From: Akkermansiaceae bacterium
Lineage (GTDB): Bacteria > Verrucomicrobiota > Verrucomicrobiia > Verrucomicrobiales > Akkermansiaceae
Length of the DNA stretch: 64,000 bases
Reading direction: 5' to 3'
Assembly: GCA_019634595.1 (NCBI GenBank)
Contig: JAHCBC010000001.1
Coordinates: 1,178,001 to 1,242,000, forward strand
The notes below the pieces were generated by a model, which saw nothing but the letters and a program-made list of their open reading frames with translations, ran no database searches and was not told the origin of the DNA. Of the stretch, positions 16,864 to 24,243 are shown piece after piece; positions within the stretch are counted from its first letter, which is position 1, and each line of letters opens with the position of its first letter. A program made the translations under genes and the position numbers.

Positions 16864-17615
16864 AGCCCGGTAGGATGATCAATGAAAGTCCACGGGATCC
16901 CGTGACGCTCCGCCAGCATGGCGGAAAGCGCCTTCACGCCGAACGTCTCCGTCGCGTAGTGGCCGGCATACAGCAGGTTCACCCCCAGTTCCTCCGCCAG
17001 CGGATAGCTCCAGTGCGGACCTTCGCCCGTGATGAAGGTATCGATCCCCTCCGCGGCGGCCTTCGCGATCTCACTACCCGCCCCACCGGTGACCAGGCCG
17101 ACCCGTGAAATCTCCACCGGCCCACCCGGGCAGAGGTGCACCGGACCTCCCACCGCCTTTTCCACAATCGACACAAGGGAAGACCGCTCCCCCCGCCACG
17201 TCCCGCGCAGGCCCATCGCCTGCCCTTTCGATTCCATGAAAGGCGTGATCTCCTCCAGGTCGATCGCCTGCGCGAGGCGGATGTTGTTCCCCCACCGTGG
17301 ATGGAAATCCAGCGGCAGATGGGAGGAGTAGATGGCCAGCCCCGCCTCCATGGCCGTCCGGACCTTCTGGTAGAACGCACCGGTGAGCGGCCGGGCACCC
17401 TGCCAGAACATGCCGTGGTGGACGATCAGCAGGCCGGGACCACCGGCGGCCGCTTTCCGGATGACCGGCAGCGAGGCATCCACCGCCGCGATGATGCGCG
17501 GGACTTCACCGGAATTCTCCAACTGGAGGCCGTTCATGGCTCCCGGGTAGTCCGGTATCCCGGCCGTATTGAGTTCCATGTCCAGATACGCCACCACCTC
17601 GTCGAGCAAAGCCAT
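16860..17615 (-). CDS. NIF3/DUF34 dinuclear metal-centre protein
   Basis: A 251-residue member of the NIF3 (YbgI/YqfO) family of hexameric proteins that bind a pair of metal ions. The conserved ligands are visible in VHHGMFWQG, SSHLPLDFHPRWGNN and AGHYATETFGVKALSA. The length is that of the short form without the inserted domain. Reported roles include GTP cyclohydrolase-like activity and metal-insertase-like functions, but none is firmly established. It ends by overlapping the MPG glycosylase start and begins 9 nt after the pseudouridine synthase stop, so the three form an operon. Confidence 0.92.
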   Translation of the reverse strand: MALLDEVVAYLDMELNTAGIPDYPGAMNGLQLENSGEVPRIIAAVDASLPVIRKAAAGGPGLLIVHHGMFWQGARPLTGAFYQKVRTAMEAGLAIYSSHLPLDFHPRWGNNIRLAQAIDLEEITPFMESKGQAMGLRGTWRGERSSLVSIVEKAVGGPVHLCPGGPVEISRVGLVTGGAGSEIAKAAAEGIDTFITGEGPHWSYPLAEELGVNLLYAGHYATETFGVKALSAMLAERHGIPWTFIDHPTGL

Positions 17616-17624
17616 GCCCGGACG

Positions 17625-18422
17625 CTAGTCGTGGCGGCTCCAGATGACAACTCCGGGCGTGTCCGCCACCTCCGCCCCTTCCACGAAATCCGTGAGATCC
17701 GGCGGCAGATCCGCCCGCCACTCCACCTTTCCGCCGGCCCAGGGAACCTCCAGCACCGCGGCATGCAGCGCATGGCGGGGCAGGTGCAGGCGCGCCTTCA
17801 GCTCCGCTGTCCAGCCGGTGCGCATCCACCCGATGTATTCGGAGCCGTCCCCGGAGTAGAGCTTGTCCCCGACGATCGGGTGGCCGCCATGCGCGAGATG
17901 CACGCGGATCTGGTGCATGCGGCCGGTTTCCGGAAAACAGCGGACGAGGGAGAATTTCCCCTCCGCCCGCTCGAAGCGCCGCTCCACACGGAAAGCGGTG
18001 GAGCAGGGCTTTCCCGCCTCATGCGCGATCTGGCGGACCCAGATGGCCGACGGACCGAGATCCCCCGCCCTCAGGATGGGCATGGCGCATTCCCAGGCAT
18101 CTTCCTCCGGCCAGCCGTGGACAACGGCGAGGTATTCTTTCCTCGCTTCCCGCCGCTCGAAGACCATCCCCAGTTCCCGGGCTGCGGCGGTGTGCATGGC
18201 CACCAGCACGATGCCGCTGGTGTCACGGTCCAGCCGCGTGACGATGGCGGGGCAGGCCCCGTTCTCCATCTCGTAGGAAAAGAGGATCTCGATCCCCCCC
18301 AGCAAGGTCGGTTCCGGCTTGCGGTTCGCCGGATGGACGATGAGCGGAGCCGGCTTGTTGACCACGACCCAGTCCGGCGACTCGGCGATCACCTGGAAAT
18401 CAACGACGACCTGGAGGCTCAT
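17625..18422 (-). CDS. RluA-family RNA pseudouridine synthase
   Basis: This 265-residue protein is a RluA-type synthase that isomerises uridines in rRNA or tRNA. The catalytic Asp is in VTRLDRDTSGIVLVA. Other family motifs are VVVNKPAPLIVHP, EYLAVVHGWP, ETGRMHQIRVHLAHGGHPIVGDKLY and the final LPRHALHAAVLEVP. There is no N-terminal S4 domain, so it is closer to RluA/TruC types than RluC/RluD, and the target site cannot be told from sequence. It leads the run to NIF3 and MPG and lies downstream of the terminator that follows the bS22-like gene. Confidence 0.92.
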   Translation of the reverse strand: MSLQVVVDFQVIAESPDWVVVNKPAPLIVHPANRKPEPTLLGGIEILFSYEMENGACPAIVTRLDRDTSGIVLVAMHTAAARELGMVFERREARKEYLAVVHGWPEEDAWECAMPILRAGDLGPSAIWVRQIAHEAGKPCSTAFRVERRFERAEGKFSLVRCFPETGRMHQIRVHLAHGGHPIVGDKLYSGDGSEYIGWMRTGWTAELKARLHLPRHALHAAVLEVPWAGGKVEWRADLPPDLTDFVEGAEVADTPGVVIWSRHD

Positions 18423-18459
18423 GGCTGGGGAGGGAAATTATCCATCGCGGAAACAAAAA

Positions 18460-18494
18460 TGCCAGCGGGTCCGGATAGGTCCGGTCCGCTGGCA
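18460..18494 (-). terminator. Terminator of the bS22-like gene
   Basis: A 9-bp outer stem (18460-18468 with 18486-18494) with further inner pairing is followed on the minus strand by ATTTTTGTTT. It ends transcription coming from the bS22-like gene before the pseudouridine synthase. Confidence 0.85.
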
Positions 18495-18521
18495 TATCAG
18501 ATCAAAAGGTCAAACCAAGTC

Positions 18522-18626
18522 CTAGGACTTGTAGCGGAGACGCTTCTTGTGGCGGTTCTGCTTCATGCGCTTCTTGCGCTTGTGCTTGTTGATCTTGGTC
18601 TTACGGCGTTTCTTGATGGAGCCCAT
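18522..18626 (-). CDS. bS22-like / AURKAIP1-COX24-type mini ribosomal protein
   Basis: A 34-codon gene whose product is MGSIKKRRKTKINKHKRKKR followed by MKQNRHKKRLRYKS, extremely basic and without acidic residues. It matches the pattern of the tiny AURKAIP1/COX24-domain family, whose mycobacterial member is ribosomal protein bS22 (start MGS-IKKRRKRM-KKKHRK). Mitochondrial relatives are also ribosomal. The protein would be embedded in rRNA of the small subunit. It is short enough to be missed by normal gene calling. hisG lies 42 nt upstream on the same strand and a terminator follows after 27 nt. Confidence 0.85.
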   Translation of the reverse strand: MGSIKKRRKTKINKHKRKKRMKQNRHKKRLRYKS

Positions 18627-18668
18627 GGCTGTTGCGTTCGGGGTTGGTTTGCGATGAAATAGGGAAGA

Positions 18669-19547
18669 TCAGGGAACGATCTTGTTGAGCGGATACTCGA
18701 TGATCCCCTCCGCTCCGAGGAGCTTGAGGGCCGGGATAATGTCCCGAACGATCACTTCGTCAATCACCGTCTCCACGGCGACCCAACCTTCTTCCGCAAG
18801 CTGGGAGACGGTGGGGCGGCGGAGGGACGGCAGTTTTTCGAGCACTTCCGGCAGTTTATCCGCCGGGAGGTTCATCTTGAGGCCCACTTTCCCGCGTGCG
18901 GCGAGGGCTCCCTTGATGAGCAGGGCGATGCGCTCCATCTTCTCCTTTTTCCAAGGATCGAGGGTCGCCGCCTTGCTGGCGTAAAAGTGCGGGAAGGAGG
19001 TGAGGAGCGTGTCAACGATGCGCAGGCGGTTCGCCTTGATGGAGGAACCGGTCTCGGTCACGTCCACGATGGCATCCACCAGATCCGGCACCTTCACTTC
19101 CGTGGCGCCCCAGGAAAATTCGACTTCGGCGGTGATGCCCTTCTGCTTCAGGTAGCGCTGGGTGATGCCCACGCCTTCCGTGGCGATGCGCTTGCCCTCC
19201 AGATCCTCCGGCTTCTGGATCGGCGAGTCTTCCGGCACGACGAGCACCCAGCGGGTGGGGCGGACGGTGGCGCGGGAATAGGGCAGTTCCGCGAGATCGA
19301 CGAGGTCATCCTCATATTCGCAGGCCCAGTCGTAGCCGGTGATGCCGCAGTCCAGGAACCCCTGGCTGATGTAGCGGCCGACCTCCTGGGCGCGGATGAG
19401 GAACACATCCAGCTCGGAATCGTTCGAAGCGGGGCGGAGGCCGCGGGATGAAACGTAAATTTCGTAGCCCGCCTTCGAGAGCAGCTCGATGGTGGGCTGC
19501 TCAAGGCTGCCTTTTGGAATGGCGATCTTGAGGGTGTTTTCCGGCAT
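18669..19547 (-). CDS. hisG: ATP phosphoribosyltransferase, long form
   Basis: HisG joins ATP and PRPP in the first step of histidine synthesis. The 292 residues show the periplasmic-binding-like catalytic core (LKIAIPKGSLEQPTIELL, DCGITGYDWACEYEDDL) and the PRPP site VDAIVDVTETGSSIKANRLR. A C-terminal ACT-like regulatory domain (about 220-292, LPSLRRPTVSQLAEEGWVAV) makes it the long, histidine-inhibited, HisZ-independent form. No other his gene is in the window. The bS22-like gene follows closely and may be co-transcribed. Confidence 0.97.
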   Translation of the reverse strand: MPENTLKIAIPKGSLEQPTIELLSKAGYEIYVSSRGLRPASNDSELDVFLIRAQEVGRYISQGFLDCGITGYDWACEYEDDLVDLAELPYSRATVRPTRWVLVVPEDSPIQKPEDLEGKRIATEGVGITQRYLKQKGITAEVEFSWGATEVKVPDLVDAIVDVTETGSSIKANRLRIVDTLLTSFPHFYASKAATLDPWKKEKMERIALLIKGALAARGKVGLKMNLPADKLPEVLEKLPSLRRPTVSQLAEEGWVAVETVIDEVIVRDIIPALKLLGAEGIIEYPLNKIVP

Positions 19548-19705
19548 GAAGGGGCCGGGGTTTAAGCCCCCCTCCCCCGGTAATCAAGCCAAGTTTCTGA
19601 AAAACTTCCCCCTCCTGCGTGGGGTTCCGCGTCCGGCTTGCCTCCTCTCCCTGATGCCCGTCCCCGGTCACACCGCCGCCCCGCAGGGCGACGGACGGCC
19701 CCTCC

Positions 19706-20002
19706 TCAGACAGGTTCCTCCGGGGCAGGCGGTTCATCACCGATCCTTCCGTCGTAGCGCAGGTGCTCCCCGGAATGCTCCGAGCGGGTGACGCCGTGAA
19801 GTCTCAAACGGTCCCCGTTGATGGTGACGAACAACTCTCCGTCCAGATCCGCGCCGGGCGGGACGGTCGGAAAGACACTCACGATCCTGCGGTCCACATC
19901 GAGTTGGCAGTGGCCGTCCAGCACCTTGCATCCCTGGAGGTTCTGCACCTCGCAGTGCGGCAGCAGACGCGGGTCATCGAGATGATTCGGAATCGGGTCC
20001 AT
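19706..20002 (-). CDS. Hypothetical small protein
   Basis: A 98-residue reading frame (MDPIPNHLDDPRLLPHCEVQ onward) with no recognised family. The middle holds a likely beta-rich segment (GELFVTINGDRLRLHGVTR), and the end is acidic and Pro-rich (GDEPPAPEEPV). An in-frame upstream ATG at 20020 would add six residues. It sits alone between hisG and the phosphoesterase gene on the same strand, with 158 and 203 nt on either side. Codon use and the absence of a competing frame make it plausible. Confidence 0.55.
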   Translation of the reverse strand: MDPIPNHLDDPRLLPHCEVQNLQGCKVLDGHCQLDVDRRIVSVFPTVPPGADLDGELFVTINGDRLRLHGVTRSEHSGEHLRYDGRIGDEPPAPEEPV

Positions 20003-20205
20003 CCGGGCAATATCACCCATGTCATGCTGAAATCCACAATCTCATGGGCGGAAAATCATGGTTGCCGCGAAATGAAATCCCTCCACTCCCCCACTGCAGA
20101 TCCTCCTCCCTTTTCCCGCAAAGGGAGGCGCAACCGATATTGCGCCCGCCTCCATGACATTCCGCAATCCGCCACGACCTTGACAGCGGACGTGACGGGA
20201 AAGGG

Positions 20206-22170
20206 TCAGTTGCCCACCGCCTTCACCGCGACCTTGCCGGACGGGAAGGCATGGGCGCGGGAGGCGGAGCGGTCGGGGAAACGGCCCGCCACCACCCGGT
20301 CGAGATGGAGGAGGAGGACGGTGTCCGCATCCGCGGAGAGGCGTTCCTGCGGGGTGTAGGAAGACTTGTGGAGGGCCGCCTTGCTGAGCCTCACCTCATC
20401 CACCACGCCTTGGAAGGAACGACCAGGGCCACCGTCCTTGTTGGTGTCCGCACCGATGTAGAGCGGCAGCTTGTTGCGCGTCCGCTTGCCGGCCGCGGGG
20501 GCGGAGCCGACCTGCTTTCCGTCCACGTAAAGCCTCGCTTCGGCACCATCGAACACGGCGGCGAGGTCGGTCCAGACGCCGGGCTTCAGCACCGGGCCGG
20601 ATTTCACCCGCACGTATTTCCCACCCAGGTAGACGATGAACTGCACTTCGCCGCCGAACGACAGCAGGCCGAATTCGGAGTGCTGTGTTTTTGAGACGAT
20701 CCCCGCGGACTCCGCCAGCGTGTCCGGGTTCACACGGCACTCCAGGGTGAACGGGCCATCCGGCAGGTTGTATCCGGCGGACTCCACCTTCACACCGGAC
20801 TCACGGTCGCCCATGCGGACACCGGTCGGAACCTCCGCCGGGGCGAACACCTCTTCAGGAAGCGCGCCGAGCCGGGTCTCCAGAGGGAAGGTGACGGGTG
20901 GGAGCTGGGAGCGCTTTTTCCCTTCGAGGTACCAGGTGTCCATGGTCAGTCCGGGCACGCGGAACTTTCCTCCGGATCCGGATCCGGATCCGGATCCGGC
21001 GCCGTCGCTGGCGACATCGAACGTCACCGTCTCCTTCCCGCCCGGTGCGATGGTGACGGTGCGCTTCTCAGGGGAAAGCGTCCATCCTTTGGCCGCATTC
21101 ACGGCCAGCGTGACCTCCAGCGGTTGCTTCGTGGGATTGGTGACCGCCAGCGGATAGGCGGCGGAGCCATTGCCGGAGATGTCCAGTTCGAAGGGCGCGG
21201 CCGCCTTCGGGCGCATCCTGCGGGCGCGGGAAATGTCGGCCGTCCGTTCCGCGGTGTGGATGGAGGGATCCATGACGGAACCCACGGGGAGGGCGGCGAC
21301 ACGCACACCGTCCCCGCGCACGGACACGGTATGGATGTGGTGGAGGAAGCCCGCGTCCGGATAGTGGCCGGGACTGCCGCCGCCGGTGGTGGCCAGCGTG
21401 TGATACTGGATGCCGTCCTTCACCCCGTCATGCCGCAGGCGGTGGATGTGCCCGGCGAAACACGCCTTCACCCCGCCGTGGGCGACGAGCATCTCATGGA
21501 CCGTGGCCCAGTTGCTGCCTGTGTAGCGCCCCACATCCCAGCGTGGCTGGTGCATGAAGACGAAGACGTTCTTCAGCCCCTTCATTTCCTCCAGTGACTT
21601 TTTGATCCATGCGAGCTGCGGAGCGCTGAACTTTTGCTGGGCGGGATCTTTGTAAGAGCGGCGTTGTTTGGGCTTCCCGAGATCCCCCTCGTCGGAGAAC
21701 AGGACGAGAAAGCCGCTGCCCTTGTGTTCGAACCAATACCAGAGCGGGCCGAAATGCTTTTCATAGGATACCTCATGCTCACCCACGGGCCTGCCATCGC
21801 CACGCCAGTAGATGTCATGGTTTCCCGCCACGGGGTACCAGGGCATGCGGAGCCGCTCCATGACGCCGCGGTACTCCCGCATCTGGACCATCCATTCGTC
21901 CGTCGTGTTGTAGCCCTGCACCAGGTCGCCGATGGTCATGACCAGGTCCGGCCCCAGCAGGTTCGTGTCCACCACGGCCTGCTCCAGCACCCTCACGCCC
22001 GCCGGCGTGCCACCGGTCCTGTCCCCGAAGACGACGAAATCGAACGACTCCGTCTTGTCCGGCAGCCGCAGGGCCAGCGGGGCGGGACGGTCCGTGTGGA
22101 CCTGGGCGGAGGCGTGATCGGTGGCGGAGAGCAGGAGCAGACAGGTGAAGGCCGGGATGAAGGATCTCAT
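20206..22170 (-). CDS. Secreted calcineurin-like phosphoesterase with C-terminal LamG domain
   Basis: A 654-residue exported protein (signal FIPAFTCLLLLSATDHASAQ). The metallophosphoesterase core spans about residues 40-275 with motifs VVFGDRTGG, MTIGDLVQGY, VAGNHDIYW, FVFMHQPRW and AGHIHRL; the usual GD-H first motif reads GDRT. An Ig-like, beta-rich domain (about 310-400) is followed by a short GS-repeat linker. A laminin-G/concanavalin-like domain of about 190 residues then runs to the C-terminus (FTLECRVNPDTLAESAGIVS, DGAEARLYVDGKQVGSAP, IYIGADTNKDG-type end). Substrate unknown. Extracellular phosphate release or binding to a polymer is likely. No operon partner. Confidence 0.87.
   Translation of the reverse strand: MRSFIPAFTCLLLLSATDHASAQVHTDRPAPLALRLPDKTESFDFVVFGDRTGGTPAGVRVLEQAVVDTNLLGPDLVMTIGDLVQGYNTTDEWMVQMREYRGVMERLRMPWYPVAGNHDIYWRGDGRPVGEHEVSYEKHFGPLWYWFEHKGSGFLVLFSDEGDLGKPKQRRSYKDPAQQKFSAPQLAWIKKSLEEMKGLKNVFVFMHQPRWDVGRYTGSNWATVHEMLVAHGGVKACFAGHIHRLRHDGVKDGIQYHTLATTGGGSPGHYPDAGFLHHIHTVSVRGDGVRVAALPVGSVMDPSIHTAERTADISRARRMRPKAAAPFELDISGNGSAAYPLAVTNPTKQPLEVTLAVNAAKGWTLSPEKRTVTIAPGGKETVTFDVASDGAGSGSGSGSGGKFRVPGLTMDTWYLEGKKRSQLPPVTFPLETRLGALPEEVFAPAEVPTGVRMGDRESGVKVESAGYNLPDGPFTLECRVNPDTLAESAGIVSKTQHSEFGLLSFGGEVQFIVYLGGKYVRVKSGPVLKPGVWTDLAAVFDGAEARLYVDGKQVGSAPAAGKRTRNKLPLYIGADTNKDGGPGRSFQGVVDEVRLSKAALHKSSYTPQERLSADADTVLLLHLDRVVAGRFPDRSASRAHAFPSGKVAVKAVGN
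20971..20999. repeat. 6-bp microsatellite coding a GS linker
   Basis: TCCGGA is repeated almost five times without error inside the phosphoesterase gene and encodes the GSGSGSGSG linker before its LamG half. The repeat number could vary between strains without frameshift, because the unit is six bases. Confidence 0.85.
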
Positions 22171-22396
22171 GGGGAACTAGCAAGGATTTCGGTTTCATGG
22201 CGGAAGCCGCCGCAGCGGAGACATACGGAGCCGGACACCACGGGTGTTACATACCGTGATTGTTTCCGCCCGGAGCGGGTGGAGAACCCCCGTGAGGTGA
22301 CGATAGCTTCGCAAGCCCATCCTTCGCCCCGCCCCGTGCATCGCCCCCTCCCTCTTGCGCCTTGTCTCTCCAACATTCCGTTCTAGATTCCCCGCC

Positions 22397-23254
22397 ATGC
22401 CACGCCTCGCCCTGCTCCAGTCCGCCACCTTCTCCAGCAAAGAAGAAGCGTTCGACCACCATGAAAAACTCATCCGCAGGGCGGCGGCGGGCGGCGCACA
22501 GATCGTGGCGACCCAGGAGCTTTTCCTGACCCCATACTTCTGCACCGTGGAGGACACGGAGCGGTTCGACCTGGCGGACAAGCTCCCGGGACCAGTCACG
22601 GACCGGCTGGGCAAGCTGGCGGGCGAACTTGGCATCGTCCTGATTTCCTCCCTCTTCGAACACCGCGGCCCCGGCCTCTACCACAACACCGCCGCCATCC
22701 ATGATGCGGACGGCAGCCTGCTGGGCCTCTACCGGAAGTCCCACATCCCGCAGGATCCCGGCTTCGAGGAGAAATTCTACTTCACCCCCGGGGACACCGG
22801 CTGGCCGGTGTGGGACACGCGGTTCGGCAAGATCGGCGTGCTCATCTGCTGGGACCAGTGGTATCCGGAGGCCGCCCGCCTGATGGCGCTGGGCGGGGCG
22901 GAGCTGCTCATCTACCCCACCGCCATCGGCTGGCTGCCCGCCGAGAAAGAGGAGCTCGGCGCGGCCCAGCATTGCGCATGGGAAACGGTGCAGCGCGGCC
23001 ACGCCGTGGCGAACGGCTGCTACCTCGCGGCCATCAACCGCAGCGGCACCCATGATGGCACGGAGTTCTGGGGACGGTCCTTCGTGGCGAACCCGTATGG
23101 CGAACTGGTCGCAAAGGCCTCCACGGAGAACGAAGAGATCCTCTACCACGACGTGGACTACAAGAAGGTGGAGGATTTCCGCCGCATCTGGCCGTTCTTC
23201 CGCGACCGCCGCATCGACGCATACGGTGACCTGACCAAGCGTTGGCGCGCCTGA
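22397..23254 (+). CDS. aguB: N-carbamoylputrescine amidase (nitrilase superfamily)
   Basis: A 285-residue carbon-nitrogen hydrolase that would convert N-carbamoylputrescine to putrescine in agmatine-based polyamine synthesis. The catalytic triad is visible: Glu in VATQELFLTPYF near residue 41, Lys in LYRKSHIPQDPGF near 114, and Cys in GVLICWDQWYPEAARL near 150. The sequence FYFTPGDTGWPVWDT and the HYDGTEFWGRSF-like segment TGTHDGTEFWGRSFVANPYG are characteristic of AguB rather than other nitrilases. The start at 22397 (MPRLALLQ) is the family start; an in-frame start at 22355 would add 14 residues. The usual partner aguA is not in the window. Confidence 0.9.
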   Translation: MPRLALLQSATFSSKEEAFDHHEKLIRRAAAGGAQIVATQELFLTPYFCTVEDTERFDLADKLPGPVTDRLGKLAGELGIVLISSLFEHRGPGLYHNTAAIHDADGSLLGLYRKSHIPQDPGFEEKFYFTPGDTGWPVWDTRFGKIGVLICWDQWYPEAARLMALGGAELLIYPTAIGWLPAEKEELGAAQHCAWETVQRGHAVANGCYLAAINRSGTHDGTEFWGRSFVANPYGELVAKASTENEEILYHDVDYKKVEDFRRIWPFFRDRRIDAYGDLTKRWRA

Positions 23255-23349
23255 TGGGGCGGCAACGCCCGACATAACACTTTCGTGCGCCCGGGAGTTC
23301 TTTCCCCCGGCCGGGGATTCTGGTAATGCCCTCATCTTTACAAACCCAG

Positions 23350-24033
23350 ATGAAAAAGCCCCTCATCCTCTCCATTGCCGGCATTCTCGGAATGGCGGCC
23401 CCGGCGCAGGCCGCGATCCTCATCGCCTACACCTCTTTCCCGGACGAAGAAACCGCCACCACCGCCAGCACGGAGACGATCACCGCCCAGGTGGCGGCGG
23501 CGGGCTTCAGCGGCCGGGTCGTCCAACCGGGCTTTGATTTCCGGACCAGCGGCGGCAGCAACGACGGCACCTATGGTCCCAGCCTTTCCACCGGGGAGAG
23601 CGGCGGCAACGGCTACATCCGGGTGAACGCCGGCAGCATCCTCACCATCACCGTCACGAACTCATCCGGAGCCGCCGTCCAACTCGGCACCCTGTTGTTC
23701 GACACCACCTACACCGGCACCGCGGGCACCATCGAACTCGCCTACCGCTTCGATGGCACCGGAGCCTACACCGTCCTCGAGTCCGGCCTGGTCTCCGACA
23801 CCGCGGTCACAGGCAGCGGAGCCGCCGCAGCCGCCAACTACCGCGACCAGTCCGTGGATGTCAGCTCCCTCTCCCTGAACAACGGCCAGAGCATCACCTT
23901 CCAGTTCTCGCCGGTTGGCTCCGGCTCCAGCTTCCGGGTGGACAACGTCGCCCTCCTCGACATCCCGGAGCCATCGCTGGCCCTGCTCGCGGCGGCCGGG
24001 ATCATCCCCCTGCTGCGCCGCCGGGTGCGCTGA
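23350..24033 (+). CDS. PEP-CTERM surface protein
   Basis: The 227-residue product has a signal peptide (KKPLILSIAGILGMAAPAQA) and ends in a complete PEP-CTERM sorting signal: IPEPSLALLAAAGIIPLL followed by RRRVR. The mature domain is a beta-rich, Gly/Ser/Thr-rich fold with WGGG-like turns (STGESGGNGYIRVNAGS, LTITVTNSSGAAVQLGTLLF, ITFQFSPVGSGSSFRVDNVA). This resembles the carbohydrate-binding or jelly-roll modules common in such proteins. Exosortase would cut near the PEP motif; no exosortase gene is in the window. It is unrelated to its flanking genes and probably monocistronic. Confidence 0.85.
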   Translation: MKKPLILSIAGILGMAAPAQAAILIAYTSFPDEETATTASTETITAQVAAAGFSGRVVQPGFDFRTSGGSNDGTYGPSLSTGESGGNGYIRVNAGSILTITVTNSSGAAVQLGTLLFDTTYTGTAGTIELAYRFDGTGAYTVLESGLVSDTAVTGSGAAAAANYRDQSVDVSSLSLNNGQSITFQFSPVGSGSSFRVDNVALLDIPEPSLALLAAAGIIPLLRRRVR

Positions 24034-24049
24034 ACGCCAGGCGAGGCAG

Positions 24050-24069
24050 CGAAGGTCGTGAGACCTTCG
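24050..24069 (+). terminator. Short hairpin after the PEP-CTERM gene
   Basis: A perfect 8-bp stem (24050-24057 with 24062-24069) with a GTGA loop lies 16 nt after the stop. It lacks a T-run, so it may be an RNA-stabilising or repeat-type hairpin rather than a true terminator. Confidence 0.35.
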
Positions 24070-24243
24070 GCGGGGTGGGCGTCTGCGAACAAACCGGCTC
24101 CGGTCATTCATGGACGTCCCCCCCAACCGGAAGTCCCGCGGCTCCCGCCACCACAAAGATGCCGGTCTGAAGACCGGCGCTCCCAGCCCCTCCTGCGGAA
24201 AATCCTCGCCGGATGGAAAACCCCGGAGGAGCATGAACGGACC

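Noticed and set aside
19548..19705. Histidine leader or riboswitch before hisG
   Set aside because: No run of His codons and no known fold; only a weak AAGTTT/AAACTT hairpin is visible.
22171..22396. Small gene between the phosphoesterase and the amidase
   Set aside because: The frames here are short, overlap the amidase start and contain a repeat; no plausible product.
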